Shown one piece after another: positions 25,425 to 33,284 of a stretch of 33,284 bases of DNA. The notes under the pieces were generated by a model. That model saw only the letters and a program-made list of their open reading frames with translations. It did no database searches and was not told the origin of the DNA. This DNA comes from Mycobacterium sp. (GTDB lineage: Bacteria; Actinomycetota; Actinomycetes; Mycobacteriales; Mycobacteriaceae). Made by a program: the position numbers and the translations under genes. The DNA lies in the NCBI GenBank assembly GCA_025966225.1, contig JAOPVI010000005.1, positions 1 through 33,284 of the forward strand. Direction: 5' to 3'. Position 1 is the first letter of the stretch, and every line of letters starts with the position of its first letter.

Positions 25425-26336
25425 AGTGACGGGCTTCAGTCCCGATAGCTGACCGATCGGCGGCTCGAGCGGCGCAACCAGCGCGTCGTGGTTGGCCTCG
25501 TAGAAGTAGATGAGCGACACCAGGTCCTCCTCGGGCGCCTCCGGCTGCGGCGGGAGCACCCGGTGCCGACCCGACGGCCACCGCCGCCCGCTCCAGTACT
25601 CCAGCAGGTCGCCGATGTTTACTGTCAGCGCGTCGGGGCGGTAGGGGGCGTCGGCCCAGCCTTCGGCCTCCGAATACACCTGCAGCCCACCGGCTCCCGG
25701 TTCGCGATCGAGCACGGTGACGGTGCCGAAGTCCGTGTGCGGGCCGATGCGGAACTGGCCGGGTTCGGGTTCGCCGACGACGCTGACGGGAGGGTAGTGG
25801 TTGATGTTCATGGTCCACGTCGGTTGGTCCGCCAGCGCGCCCCACGGATTGGACGGCAGCTCGAGGGCATGTGCGAACAGCGCGAGCAGGTCATCGGATA
25901 CCCGACGCATGGCCGCGATGTACTCGTTGACGAGCGCGTGCAGCTCCGGCACTTCGGCGGGCCATACGTTGGGCGCGAACCAGATTCGGTCGACGTCGGG
26001 ATCGCCGGTCGCGGTCTCGGCTCCCAGGCTGTAGCTCTCCTTGAGGTCCGGCGGAGTTTCGGTGCCCTCCGCGTAGCCGTTGGCCTCGGCGCCTGGTCCG
26101 ATCCATCCGTGACCACCGACCGGCACGCTGTAGCGCTGCTTGACGACGTCCGGCTGGGCGAAGAACGCCCGGCTGGCGGCCCGCACCGCGGCGGCCAGCT
26201 CTGGGTCGACGCCGTGGCCGGTGACCAGGATGAACCCAGCCCGTTGGAGGCTTTCGTCGACCTCGGCCGCGACCGCGTCCGCCGTGGCTCCCCCCGCATG
26301 CCACCGCGAGATGTCCACCGTTGCAATCACGCTCAT
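25377..26336 (-). CDS. Isopenicillin-N-synthase-like 2OG-Fe(II) oxygenase
   Basis: This 319-residue protein has the DIOX_N region (FILVTGHGVDPELAAAVRAA) followed by the jelly-roll core. The iron triad is His200 and Asp202 in GPHTDFGTVTV and His258 in SGRHRVLPP. The RxS motif that normally holds the 2-oxoglutarate carboxylate reads LVS (Leu272, Val273, Ser274), so the usual Arg is absent. The ATG overlaps the deaminase stop (ATGA), placing it last in a permease-deaminase-oxygenase cassette. Members of this superfamily include thymine-7-hydroxylase, so a nucleobase or derived pyrimidine is an attractive substrate. This is inferred from context only. Confidence 0.85.
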   Translation of the reverse strand: MSVIATVDISRWHAGGATADAVAAEVDESLQRAGFILVTGHGVDPELAAAVRAASRAFFAQPDVVKQRYSVPVGGHGWIGPGAEANGYAEGTETPPDLKESYSLGAETATGDPDVDRIWFAPNVWPAEVPELHALVNEYIAAMRRVSDDLLALFAHALELPSNPWGALADQPTWTMNINHYPPVSVVGEPEPGQFRIGPHTDFGTVTVLDREPGAGGLQVYSEAEGWADAPYRPDALTVNIGDLLEYWSGRRWPSGRHRVLPPQPEAPEEDLVSLIYFYEANHDALVAPLEPPIGQLSGLKPVTSSDFIKERLDAISIG

Positions 26337-26773
26337 TCGCCGATGTCCTCCGCCCAGAGCTCCGGGTGCGCCGCGATGAAGTCGGTCATCATCTGCACAC
26401 AACGATCGTCGTCCAAAAGCGTGATCGACACTCCGTTTTCGGCCAGCCAGTCGTGTCCACCACTGAACGTGCGCGCTTCGCCGATGACCACGGCGCCGAT
26501 GTTGAACTGGCGCACCAGGCCGCTGCAGTACCAACACGGCGACAGCGTGGTCACCATGATGGTCGAGCGGTAGTCGCGCTGACGGCCCGCCGCCCGAAAG
26601 GCATCCGTCTCGCCGTGCACCGACGGGTCGTCGTCCTGGACGCGGCGGTTGTGGCCGCTACCGAGCAATACGCCGTCGGCACTAAAGAGGGCCGCGCCTA
26701 TCGGAATTCCACCCTCCGACAAGCCCTTTCGGGCCTCGTCGACGGCGACGTCGAGCATGTCCTGCGGAGTCAT
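26333..26773 (-). CDS. Yeast-type cytosine deaminase (CMP/dCMP deaminase fold)
   Basis: This 146-residue protein has the zinc signature HGE (His53, Glu55) and PCWYC (Cys80, Cys83). It resembles fungal cytosine deaminase over its whole length, including GGIPIGAALFSADG, TTLSPCWYCSG and a C-terminus DDDRC...ELWAEDIGE close to the fungal one. The reaction would be hydrolytic deamination of a free base such as cytosine to uracil; the fungal enzymes also accept 5-methylcytosine. ATG 26773 overlaps the permease stop, and its own stop overlaps the oxygenase start, both by ATGA. Bacterial CodA is an unrelated amidohydrolase, so this is a different solution to the same step. Confidence 0.88.
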   Translation of the reverse strand: MTPQDMLDVAVDEARKGLSEGGIPIGAALFSADGVLLGSGHNRRVQDDDPSVHGETDAFRAAGRQRDYRSTIMVTTLSPCWYCSGLVRQFNIGAVVIGEARTFSGGHDWLAENGVSITLLDDDRCVQMMTDFIAAHPELWAEDIGE

Positions 26774-28173
26774 ACCCGCGAGTCTAGAGAACGCTCGGCC
26801 GCGACCTTGGACCGGCACAGCAGCAGGTACGCGCCGCCGGCGATCAAGAAGCCGACGAAGAAGGTGATGTCACCGAGTTGCGGGACCGCCTTGGCCACCA
26901 CTCCGACGAACTTCTCCTGGTTGGAGAACAGCGCCACCGACACCACCAGGCCGATCATGAAGGACAGCAGCCCGTTCCAGTTCGCGTAGGAGCGGTCATA
27001 GAGGAACCCTGCGATCTTCTGACCACGGCGCAGGTACTGATCGGCGAACACCACCCCCAGCCATGGCCCGATCCAGTAGGCGATGATCAGCAGGAACGCC
27101 TCGTAGCTGGCGGCCGCGTCTGCCAGTGCCCACCGCGCGATCAAGAAGCCGGCGACCCCGAAGAACACCGTGACCAGCGCGCGGGCGATGTGCGAGGGCA
27201 GCTTGATACCGATCGTCACGAAAGCCATTGCGCCGGAATAGATGTTGATGGAGTTGGCGGCAATCGCCCCGATCGCAATGGCGAGCAGCGTCAAGTTCCC
27301 GAGCCAGCTACTCAGCTCACTCGTGAAGGATCCGGTCGGATCGCCGAGGTTGGCCTCCCCGGTGGTGACGGATGCGGCGCCGACGACCTCGAGCACGAAG
27401 CACGAAATGAACAGCCCGGTCGAAGCGAACAGGCCAGTTCGGGCCGTGGACACCGTCGACGGAAGGTAGCGCGTGTAATCGGCGGCGTACGGCGTCCAGC
27501 CCGCTGCGTATCCGAAGGACGTGCCGACGGTCAGAAGGAAGCCCCCCATCCCACCGACGCCACCCGCACCGACGGGCGCCCCGAGGTCGGCGTGCATGAA
27601 GATGGCGATCGAGGCACCCAGGAAGATCACCGCAAGCACTGGGAACGCGTACTTCTCGAAGGCCTGCACCAGGTTGTGCCCGAAGAATGCGAACCCGGTC
27701 TGCAGCAGCACGATGATGATGAGCCCCACCAACGGCGCGAAACCGAACAGCGTCGATAGTGCGAAGGCGCCGCTGACGCTGTTGGTGGCGAACCACCCGA
27801 CGCCCGCCGTCACCGACATCAACACCGCGGGCACCGCGTTGCCCTTGAAGCCGAAGGCCATGCGGCCCAACACCATTTGCGGCGCCCCGTGCAGGGGGCC
27901 CCGCGCGGAGAGGAAGTAGTGCGCGAACGCGCCGAGGCCGGTGCCGATTGCGATACCGACGACGGCCTGCCAGAAGTTCATGCCGAACGCGAGCACAGCC
28001 AGCATGCCGACGAAGATCGTCGCGAACTCGAGGTTCGGCGACGTCCAGGTCCAGAACAGCTGACTGGGCTTCCCGTGCCGATCGGCCTCGGTGATGAACT
28101 CGTTGCCGCCTGGTTCGACCGCGACGATCTTGTTGCGATAGGAACCGTCAGTGGTGGGCTCGGCCGCTGTCAT
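26770..28173 (-). CDS. NCS1-family nucleobase permease (CodB/Fcy2 type)
   Basis: This 467-residue protein has about 12 membrane helices. The NCS1 signature is seen early: FWTWTSPNLEFATIFVG in the first helix, then GPLHGAPQMVLGRMAFGFKG. NCS1 carriers bring cytosine, purines, uracil, allantoin or hydantoins in with H+ or Na+. The adjoining cytosine-type deaminase suggests a pyrimidine or modified cytosine. GWTPYAADYTRYLPS and the late helix around YWIGPWLGVVFADQYL are further family features. The stop overlaps the deaminase start. The ATG has no strong ribosome-binding site, and a 7-bp dyad lies just before it. Confidence 0.9.
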   Translation of the reverse strand: MTAAEPTTDGSYRNKIVAVEPGGNEFITEADRHGKPSQLFWTWTSPNLEFATIFVGMLAVLAFGMNFWQAVVGIAIGTGLGAFAHYFLSARGPLHGAPQMVLGRMAFGFKGNAVPAVLMSVTAGVGWFATNSVSGAFALSTLFGFAPLVGLIIIVLLQTGFAFFGHNLVQAFEKYAFPVLAVIFLGASIAIFMHADLGAPVGAGGVGGMGGFLLTVGTSFGYAAGWTPYAADYTRYLPSTVSTARTGLFASTGLFISCFVLEVVGAASVTTGEANLGDPTGSFTSELSSWLGNLTLLAIAIGAIAANSINIYSGAMAFVTIGIKLPSHIARALVTVFFGVAGFLIARWALADAAASYEAFLLIIAYWIGPWLGVVFADQYLRRGQKIAGFLYDRSYANWNGLLSFMIGLVVSVALFSNQEKFVGVVAKAVPQLGDITFFVGFLIAGGAYLLLCRSKVAAERSLDSRV

Positions 28174-28179
28174 GGGTAC

Positions 28180-28196
28180 ACCGTGGTCCCCACGGT
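28180..28196 (-). promoter_or_regulatory. Dyad in the permease leader
   Basis: ACCGTGG, 3 nt, CCACGGT is a perfect 7-bp dyad ending 6 nt before the permease ATG. The only GGGGA-like purine run sits within it, so it may block translation as a hairpin or act as an operator. Confidence 0.35.
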
Positions 28197-28218
28197 CTCG
28201 GGCCGCAACCGGAACCGA

Positions 28219-29514
28219 TCAATCGACCCGGTTTCGGGTCGGTCGGCGGAACGCATGGAAGATGCTGAAGCCGGCCAGCGTGCCAAGCGCGATCGAGAAG
28301 ACGGCCGCCACCGTCTGGCCGAGGGTCTCTACCGTCGCGGGCCCGCCAGTGGCCGCCTCACTCAACGAGACGAAGCTCAGCGCGCCGGGTACCAGGGCCC
28401 AGAACGCCGCAAGCATCATCACGATCGCGGGCGGTGAGCCCTTGATCCGCGAGGCCAACATTGCGAACGGAACCACGAGGGACGCCCCGACCGCCCCGCT
28501 GTAGGACGCGGGCAAGGCCAGCCCGCCGACCTGCTGACCGACCAGTGCCACCCCAATGGCGGCGATCAGCCAGAACAGCGAGCCCTTCGGCGCGGACAGG
28601 TACACGTACAGACCGATGGCGACGACGACGATCGCCGCGTACAGCGCCCACACCCCCATCTGAAGTGAAGGTTGTTGCGGAGCTACGCGGCCCGCGATGT
28701 GCATTCCCAGCGCGACGCCGAAGACCAGCAGCATCAGCTGCGTCACGCCGTAGATCAGCCGGCTCGCGCCTGCGACGATCTCGGAGCTGGCCAACTCCAT
28801 CGAACCGATCGTCAGCGACATGCCGGGCAGCATCGCGACCAACGGCGGGCTGATCACCCGCAGCAGCCCGTCGTTCGCGGCATCGGCGACGAACCAGGTC
28901 GCCAGCATCGTGACCAACATCGCCGACAACGTCGGCAGGATCGGATTGAGCGACGGGAACGGCCGACCCAGCTGAACGACCGCGCCGACCACCAATCCGA
29001 GGAACAGATAGCCAGGCAGCGCCGCCCACGTCGGATTGATGACCATACCGAAACCGATTGTGGTGACGGCATATCCGAAGATCGTGACGAACGGGCCGAA
29101 GCGCGGCTGCATCGTGCGGGCGGCCGACACCGCGACGATCGCGTCGGCCGGGGTGATGGCCCCGACGGAGGCGAGTTCCGCGATGTCGTCGATGCGGCCC
29201 TCCAGGTCCAGCTGGATGGTCGAGCGGTTCGACACCTCGACTTCGTAGGCGACGGAGCCGGCCTGGACGACCAGTGCCGACGGCAGCGCGACGATGCGGA
29301 CCGTGTGGTGGGTGTAGTGCTTGGCGATGCTTATCAGCCGACCGGCGACCAACTGAGTGGGCTGCTCGACCTCGAGCAGCGCAATGCCGAGTTCGCGGAG
29401 CATCACCGCCACTTCGGCGTCGCCGTGCGAATCGGCGGCACTGAGCGCCGCCGGCGTCTCCTTGCGCAACGACCGCCACATCCGCTGGGCCCGGCGGCCG
29501 CGCTCGTCGGTCAT
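28219..29514 (-). CDS. ThrE-family threonine/serine exporter-like protein
   Basis: This is a 431-residue protein of the ThrE/DUF1212 family. A soluble N-terminal domain of about 130 residues (LRELGIALLEVEQPTQLVAG, RIVALPSALVVQAG) is followed by about 10 hydrophobic helices, with PLVAMLPGMSLTIGSMELA as a typical membrane motif. Family members export threonine and serine by proton exchange, but distant members have no tested substrate. The fused length matches single-chain ThrE. It is 37 bp downstream of the kinase gene and 45 bp upstream of the permease, so it may share a transcript with either. Its connection to nucleobase metabolism is unclear. Confidence 0.85.
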   Translation of the reverse strand: MTDERGRRAQRMWRSLRKETPAALSAADSHGDAEVAVMLRELGIALLEVEQPTQLVAGRLISIAKHYTHHTVRIVALPSALVVQAGSVAYEVEVSNRSTIQLDLEGRIDDIAELASVGAITPADAIVAVSAARTMQPRFGPFVTIFGYAVTTIGFGMVINPTWAALPGYLFLGLVVGAVVQLGRPFPSLNPILPTLSAMLVTMLATWFVADAANDGLLRVISPPLVAMLPGMSLTIGSMELASSEIVAGASRLIYGVTQLMLLVFGVALGMHIAGRVAPQQPSLQMGVWALYAAIVVVAIGLYVYLSAPKGSLFWLIAAIGVALVGQQVGGLALPASYSGAVGASLVVPFAMLASRIKGSPPAIVMMLAAFWALVPGALSFVSLSEAATGGPATVETLGQTVAAVFSIALGTLAGFSIFHAFRRPTRNRVD

Positions 29515-29551
29515 AACGGCTGATTGTCGCCTACCGCGCGACGACCCGAGC

Positions 29552-31318
29552 TCAGGGTGGGTAGATCCGGGCGTCCTGGTCGATCGACGCGATCATGCGA
29601 TCCAGGATCGGCCGGTACTCGGGCGCGGAATTCAGATTGATCTGGAGCACGTAGAAACCCTGCTTCCAGTTGAGCAGCACCGTCGTCTGGGTGACGGCCG
29701 TTCGCTTTCCGTCGGAGTCCCACTGCCCGGAGAGTTCGAACTTGGGGTAGCCCTCGAGCTTCCCGACCCTGCCGGGATTGTCGGGCACCCAACCGGCGAG
29801 GTTGTACAACTCTCCCGAGGCCACCGAGAAGACCTTCGCGGGGTCGACGTTCCCGACCAGCTTGGACAGGATGACGATGACGTACGGGCGCGAATTCGGG
29901 GCGTCCGCGCCGTCGTAGAGCAGCGTTTGGTAGGCGAAGTTCGGCGATTCTGAACCTCCGTCGCGCCAGCCGTCCGGGATCGGGGTCAGGATCGTCGGGG
30001 CCGCCGTGTCCCCGCGGTGCTGGCCCTGTTCGTCGATGCCGTTCTGCTGGATGTAGGTCTGGATGGTCTGGTAGTTGCCGGGCGTTCCGACCAACGTGGG
30101 CATCGGGAACGCCGTCGGCGACGCACTGGCGGTGGCGCTGGTGCTGGATCGGCTCGACGTGGTGGCCGGCCTCAGCGTGGAGGTCGAGGATCCGTCCGCG
30201 GTGTCGTCGTCGCCGACGTTGAGCGCGACGATCACCCCGGTCGCGACCAGCATGACCGCCACGATTCCGGCGACGACGGCGATCCGCGCCCGCGACCGTC
30301 GGGGCGGTGAGGCGAAGGCCATCTGGTCGTGGACGAGCCCGGGGGGCGGTCCGTGTCCTGGCGGCGGCATGGTGGCGGGCACCCACTGCATGGTCTGTGC
30401 GCCAGGGTGAGCACCGGGTGGCGGCTGCGGTGGCGGTGGCGGCTGCCAGCCGAGGCGCTGGTCTCGCTGGACGCTCACGGCCGCGGCCTGCTGGGCGAAC
30501 GCCTGCGCGAACTGGCTGCACGTCGGGAACCGGTCCCGCGGATCCTTGGCCATCGCCTTGATCAGCACGGGATCCAGTGGCCCCAGCTCCGCGCGACGCT
30601 CGCTCACCCTGGGCGGCGGCGCGTGGAGGTGTTGACTGATGACGGCGACTTGGTTGGACTCCCGGTAGGGCGGCTCCCCCGTCAGTAGCCGAAACGCGCT
30701 CGCGGCCAACGCATATTGGTCCGAGCGTCCGTCGATGTGATGGCCCATCAGCTGTTCGGGCGCGGAGTACGCCACCGTGCCGATGGTGTGATTGGTGGCC
30801 GTGAGCCCACTGACCTCACCGATCTGGCGGGCAATGCCGAAATCGCTCAACAGGATTCGACGATCGGCCCCCTGCCCGTCGCTGAGCAGGAGGTTGGCCG
30901 GCTTGATGTCGCGGTGCAGGAGCCCGCGCTGGTGGGCGTAGTCGAGCGCCGACCCGACGGCTCTGACGATGGCCACCACCTGGTCGAGCGGCATCCCGTG
31001 CGGGTAGCGGTCTTTGAGCAGTTGCGCGGCGTCGGTGCCCTCGACGTAGTCCATCGTGATCCACAGCCGGCCCTCGAACTCGCCGCGATCGTGCAAGCCC
31101 ACGATGTGCGGGTGCCACAACGACGCGGCTAGCTCGGCTTCCCGGTTGAACCGCGTGCGGAAGTCCGGGTTGGCCGTCGCCGATTCACGAAGCACCTTCA
31201 AGGCGTCGTGTCGGGGCAACCGGGGGTGGTCGACGAGATAGACCTCGCCCATTCCCCCCGAGCCGAGCAGGCGCCGCACGGTATAACCGGCGAACGTCGC
31301 TCCGTTCTGCAACGGCAT
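29552..31318 (-). CDS. Transmembrane Ser/Thr kinase fused to an LpqN-like extracellular domain
   Basis: This 588-residue protein has an N-terminal Hanks-type kinase: glycine loop [10 protein letters not shown] (18-27), Lys41 in [15 protein letters not shown] with Asp137, SDFG with Asp159, and YSAPEQL. A Pro-rich juxtamembrane segment (290-330) leads to one membrane helix at about 345-368. A Ser/Thr linker follows. The outer domain at about 415-585 matches LpqN/LpqT-type lipoproteins ([41 protein letters not shown]). The outside domain may sense a ligand and control the kinase. PASTA repeats are absent. A leaderless TAGGAT-N6-ATG promoter precedes it. Confidence 0.93.
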   Translation of the reverse strand: MPLQNGATFAGYTVRRLLGSGGMGEVYLVDHPRLPRHDALKVLRESATANPDFRTRFNREAELAASLWHPHIVGLHDRGEFEGRLWITMDYVEGTDAAQLLKDRYPHGMPLDQVVAIVRAVGSALDYAHQRGLLHRDIKPANLLLSDGQGADRRILLSDFGIARQIGEVSGLTATNHTIGTVAYSAPEQLMGHHIDGRSDQYALAASAFRLLTGEPPYRESNQVAVISQHLHAPPPRVSERRAELGPLDPVLIKAMAKDPRDRFPTCSQFAQAFAQQAAAVSVQRDQRLGWQPPPPPQPPPGAHPGAQTMQWVPATMPPPGHGPPPGLVHDQMAFASPPRRSRARIAVVAGIVAVMLVATGVIVALNVGDDDTADGSSTSTLRPATTSSRSSTSATASASPTAFPMPTLVGTPGNYQTIQTYIQQNGIDEQGQHRGDTAAPTILTPIPDGWRDGGSESPNFAYQTLLYDGADAPNSRPYVIVILSKLVGNVDPAKVFSVASGELYNLAGWVPDNPGRVGKLEGYPKFELSGQWDSDGKRTAVTQTTVLLNWKQGFYVLQINLNSAPEYRPILDRMIASIDQDARIYPP

Positions 31319-31324
31319 GGGCGA

Positions 31325-31330
31325 ATCCTA
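31325..31330 (-). promoter_or_regulatory. Leaderless -10 element of the kinase gene
   Basis: On the minus strand TAGGAT is followed by 6 nt (TCGCCC) and the ATG at 31318. No Shine-Dalgarno is seen. Confidence 0.5.
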
Positions 31331-31334
31331 CCGA

Positions 31335-31363
31335 GGCTCGGCGAGCGGCAAGCCCGCCGAACC
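31335..31363 (-). terminator. Hairpin after the DsbA-like gene
   Basis: Minus-strand GGTTCGGCG pairs with CGCCGAGCC (one G-U pair) around an 11-nt loop, 8 bp after the stop codon. There is no U-tract. It lies immediately upstream of the kinase -10 element. Confidence 0.5.
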
Positions 31364-31371
31364 GTAGGCCG

Positions 31372-32004
31372 TCAGTCGAACTCGGGAGCCTCTCCACGCG
31401 TGCGCTTGAGCTCGAAGAAGTGCGGATAGGAGGCGAAGATCACCGACGCGTCCCACAGCTTGCCCGCCTCCTCGCCGCGCGGGATGCGCGAAAGCACCGG
31501 ACCGAAGAACGCGACGCCGTTGACGTGGATGGTGGGCGTTCCGACGTCGTCGCCGACGGCGTCCATGCCGGCGTGGTGGCTCTTGCGCAGGGCCTCGTCG
31601 AACTTGTCGCTGGTGGCCGCTTCCGCCAATTCGGCGGGCAACCCGACCTCCTCGAGGGACTCCCTGATGACCTTGGTGAAATCGGGGTCGGAGTCTCGAT
31701 ATCCCTCGTTGTGGATCTTGGTGCCCATTGCGGTGTAGAGCGGGCTGAGGATCTCCGGACCCTTGGCCTGCTCGGCGGCGACGGCGACCCGCACGGGCCC
31801 CCACGCCTTCTTCATCATCTCCACGTACTGCTCGGGCAGGTCGCGCCCTTCGTTGAGCACCGCGAGGCTCATGACGTGGAATTCGACTTCGATGTCGCGG
31901 ACCTTCTCGACCTCGAGAATCCAGCGCGAGGTGATCCAACACCACGGACACAGCGGGTCGAACCAGAATCCAGCTCGATCTCTTTCAGCGGACTCATCAG
32001 CCAT
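31372..32004 (-). CDS. DsbA-like thioredoxin-fold protein (mycothiol-dependent reductase type)
   Basis: This 210-residue cytoplasmic protein of the DsbA/FrnE family is closely similar to the M. tuberculosis protein encoded beside pepN (Rv2466c), a mycothiol-dependent nitroreductase-type oxidoreductase induced by oxidative stress. The active site CPWC is at residues 19-22 in FDPLCPWCW. An alpha-helical insertion and the cis-Pro loop GTPTIHVNG follow in order. There is no signal peptide. The ATG at 32004 is preceded by GGAAGGA about 8 nt upstream. It is divergent from pepN, as in other mycobacteria. Confidence 0.92.
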   Translation of the reverse strand: MADESAERDRAGFWFDPLCPWCWITSRWILEVEKVRDIEVEFHVMSLAVLNEGRDLPEQYVEMMKKAWGPVRVAVAAEQAKGPEILSPLYTAMGTKIHNEGYRDSDPDFTKVIRESLEEVGLPAELAEAATSDKFDEALRKSHHAGMDAVGDDVGTPTIHVNGVAFFGPVLSRIPRGEEAGKLWDASVIFASYPHFFELKRTRGEAPEFD

Positions 32005-32102
32005 TGAATAGATCCTTCCAGGTTGAGGGCAGAGCTCCGTTTCAGCACAACTATGCACGCCCGACCTATGTTCCCGACCGGCGTCTAAGGTTGGACTCCG
32101 GC

Positions 32103-32108
32103 TACTGT
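32103..32108 (+). promoter_or_regulatory. Leaderless -10 element of pepN
   Basis: TACTGT (TAnnnT) is followed by 7 nt and the GTG start at 32116. No Shine-Dalgarno is seen. Confidence 0.45.
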
Positions 32109-32115
32109 TCGTTGG

Positions 32116-33284
32116 GTGGCACTTCCCAACCTGACTCGCGACGAGGCCGCCGAACGGGCCGCTCTCGTCACCGTTGACTCATACCGCATCGTGCTGGACC
32201 TGACCGACGGGAACGGAGGGCAGGAGCGGAGCGACCCGGGAAGTTCATCCGGAGGGCCAAGCGCGGATGCCTTCCGGTCGACGACGACCGTCGAGTTCTC
32301 GGCACTCGCCGGGGCCGACACCGTCATCGACATCGCCGCCAAGTCGATTCACAGCGCGACGCTCAACGGCGTCGAGCTCGACGTCTCGGAGTACGACGAA
32401 TCGACCGGCATCGCGCTCACGGGGCTCGCGGAGCACAACGTTGTGGTCGTCGACGCGGATTGCCTGTACTCCAACACCGGCGAGGGACTGCACCGCTTCG
32501 TCGACCCCGTCGACGACGAGGTCTACCTCTACTCGCAGTTCGAAACCGCCGACGCCAAGCGGATGTTCGCGTGTTTCGACCAGCCCGATCTGAAGGCGAC
32601 CTTCGACGTCAGCGTGACCGCGCCCGCGCACTGGCAGGTCATCTCCAACGGCGCGACGGCGTCGGTCGAGGGCGGCGTGCACACGTTCGCGACCACGCCG
32701 CGGATGAGTACCTATCTCGTCGCGCTCATCGCGGGTCCGTATGCGCGCTGGGACGACGTGTACAGCGACGAACACGGCGAGATCCCGCTTGGCATCTTCT
32801 GCCGCGCCTCGCTCGGCGAGTTCATGGACGCCGAGCGGCTGTTCACCGAGACCAAGCAGGGCTTCGGCTTCTATCACCAGAACTTCGGCGTGCCATACGC
32901 ATTCGGCAAGTACGACCAACTCTTCGTGCCCGAGTTCAACGCGGGTGCGATGGAGAACGCCGGCGCGGTGACCTTCCTGGAGGACTACGTCTTCCGCAGC
33001 AAGGTGACGCGGTACAGCTACGAGCGCCGCGCCGAGACGGTGCTGCACGAGATGGCCCACATGTGGTTCGGCGACCTGGTCACCATGACGTGGTGGGACG
33101 ACCTGTGGCTCAACGAGTCGTTCGCGACGTTCGCCTCGGTGCTGTGTCAGGCCGACGCCACGGAGTACAAGCAGGCGTGGACGACGTTCGCCAACGTCGA
33201 GAAGTCCTGGGCCTATAGGCAGGATCAGCTGCCGTCCACGCATCCCGTCGCCGCCGACATCCCCGACCTGGCCGCCGTGGAGGT
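32116..33284 (+). CDS. pepN: M1 aminopeptidase N, 5' part (runs off the window)
   Basis: About 389 codons are present, and intact family members have about 850-870. The N-terminal beta domain begins [17 protein letters not shown], and the substrate-anchoring GAMEN motif is in [14 protein letters not shown]. The zinc site is [10 protein letters not shown] with the downstream NESFA Glu, the complete HExxH-18-E of M1 metallopeptidases. The enzyme removes N-terminal residues from peptides in the cytosol. The frame from GTG 32116 stays open to the window end. A Gly/Ser-rich stretch ([14 protein letters not shown]) near residue 36 lengthens an early loop compared with what I expect for the family. 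It is divergent from the DsbA-like gene. Confidence 0.95.
   Translation, partial: MALPNLTRDEAAERAALVTVDSYRIVLDLTDGNGGQERSDPGSSSGGPSADAFRSTTTVEFSALAGADTVIDIAAKSIHSATLNGVELDVSEYDESTGIALTGLAEHNVVVVDADCLYSNTGEGLHRFVDPVDDEVYLYSQFETADAKRMFACFDQPDLKATFDVSVTAPAHWQVISNGATASVEGGVHTFATTPRMSTYLVALIAGPYARWDDVYSDEHGEIPLGIFCRASLGEFMDAERLFTETKQGFGFYHQNFGVPYAFGKYDQLFVPEFNAGAMENAGAVTFLEDYVFRSKVTRYSYERRAETVLHEMAHMWFGDLVTMTWWDDLWLNESFATFASVLCQADATEYKQAWTTFANVEKSWAYRQDQLPSTHPVAADIPDLAAVE

Overview
The window is high-GC actinobacterial DNA, almost certainly a Mycobacterium (Mycolicibacterium-type) chromosome. The evidence is the tig-clpP1-clpP2 block with a nearby separate clpX, a nei1-rpiB pair and a DsbA-like thiol protein next to pepN (in M. 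tuberculosis these genes also lie close together), an LpqN-type domain, and frequent leaderless TAnnnT-N6/7-RTG starts. The species cannot be named from the sequence.

Layout. 0.2-6.9 kb (+ strand): a Vsr/DUF559-like protein, a beta-propeller lipoprotein, the formate-dehydrogenase-like pair fdhF-fdhD, a deleted glycosyltransferase and cyanase cynS. 7.1-11.4 kb (- strand): the proteostasis block clpX, clpP2, clpP1 and tig. 11.45-11.7 kb: tRNA-Pro(TGG) and tRNA-Gly(TCC). 11.65-16.69 kb: a 5,000-bp genomic island bounded by a 32-bp perfect copy of the tRNA-Gly 3' half. It holds a decayed tyrosine integrase, an excisionase-like remnant, a small secreted protein and a 1059-residue secreted Asn/Gly/Thr repeat protein. 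16.8-21.0 kb: small secreted or membrane proteins, among them an Excalibur protein, an alpha/beta-hydrolase-like membrane protein without its serine, and a Gly/Asp/Trp-tailed membrane protein. 21.0-22.0 kb: broken Na+/H+ antiporter and AMP-ligase remnants. 22.0-24.2 kb: a DUF1989 protein, nei1 and rpiB. 24.2-25.4 kb: a TetR gene and an aldo/keto reductase gene, divergent, both missing their 5' ends at one deletion junction. 25.4-29.5 kb (- strand): thrE-like exporter, NCS1 permease, yeast-type cytosine deaminase and a 2OG-Fe(II)-oxygenase-like protein, the last three joined by ATGA overlaps. 29.5-32.0 kb: a transmembrane Ser/Thr kinase with an extracellular LpqN-like domain, then the DsbA-like protein. 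32.1 kb to the end: the first part of pepN.

How the genes work together. Trigger factor, ClpP1P2 and ClpX form the core folding and degradation machinery. FdhD is the sulfurtransferase needed by the molybdoenzyme FdhF. The permease-deaminase-oxygenase cassette looks like a nucleobase uptake and modification pathway. The strongest candidates for undescribed biology are the island's giant repeat protein and this nucleobase cassette. The accessory stretches show repeated deletion and pseudogenisation around a conserved core.
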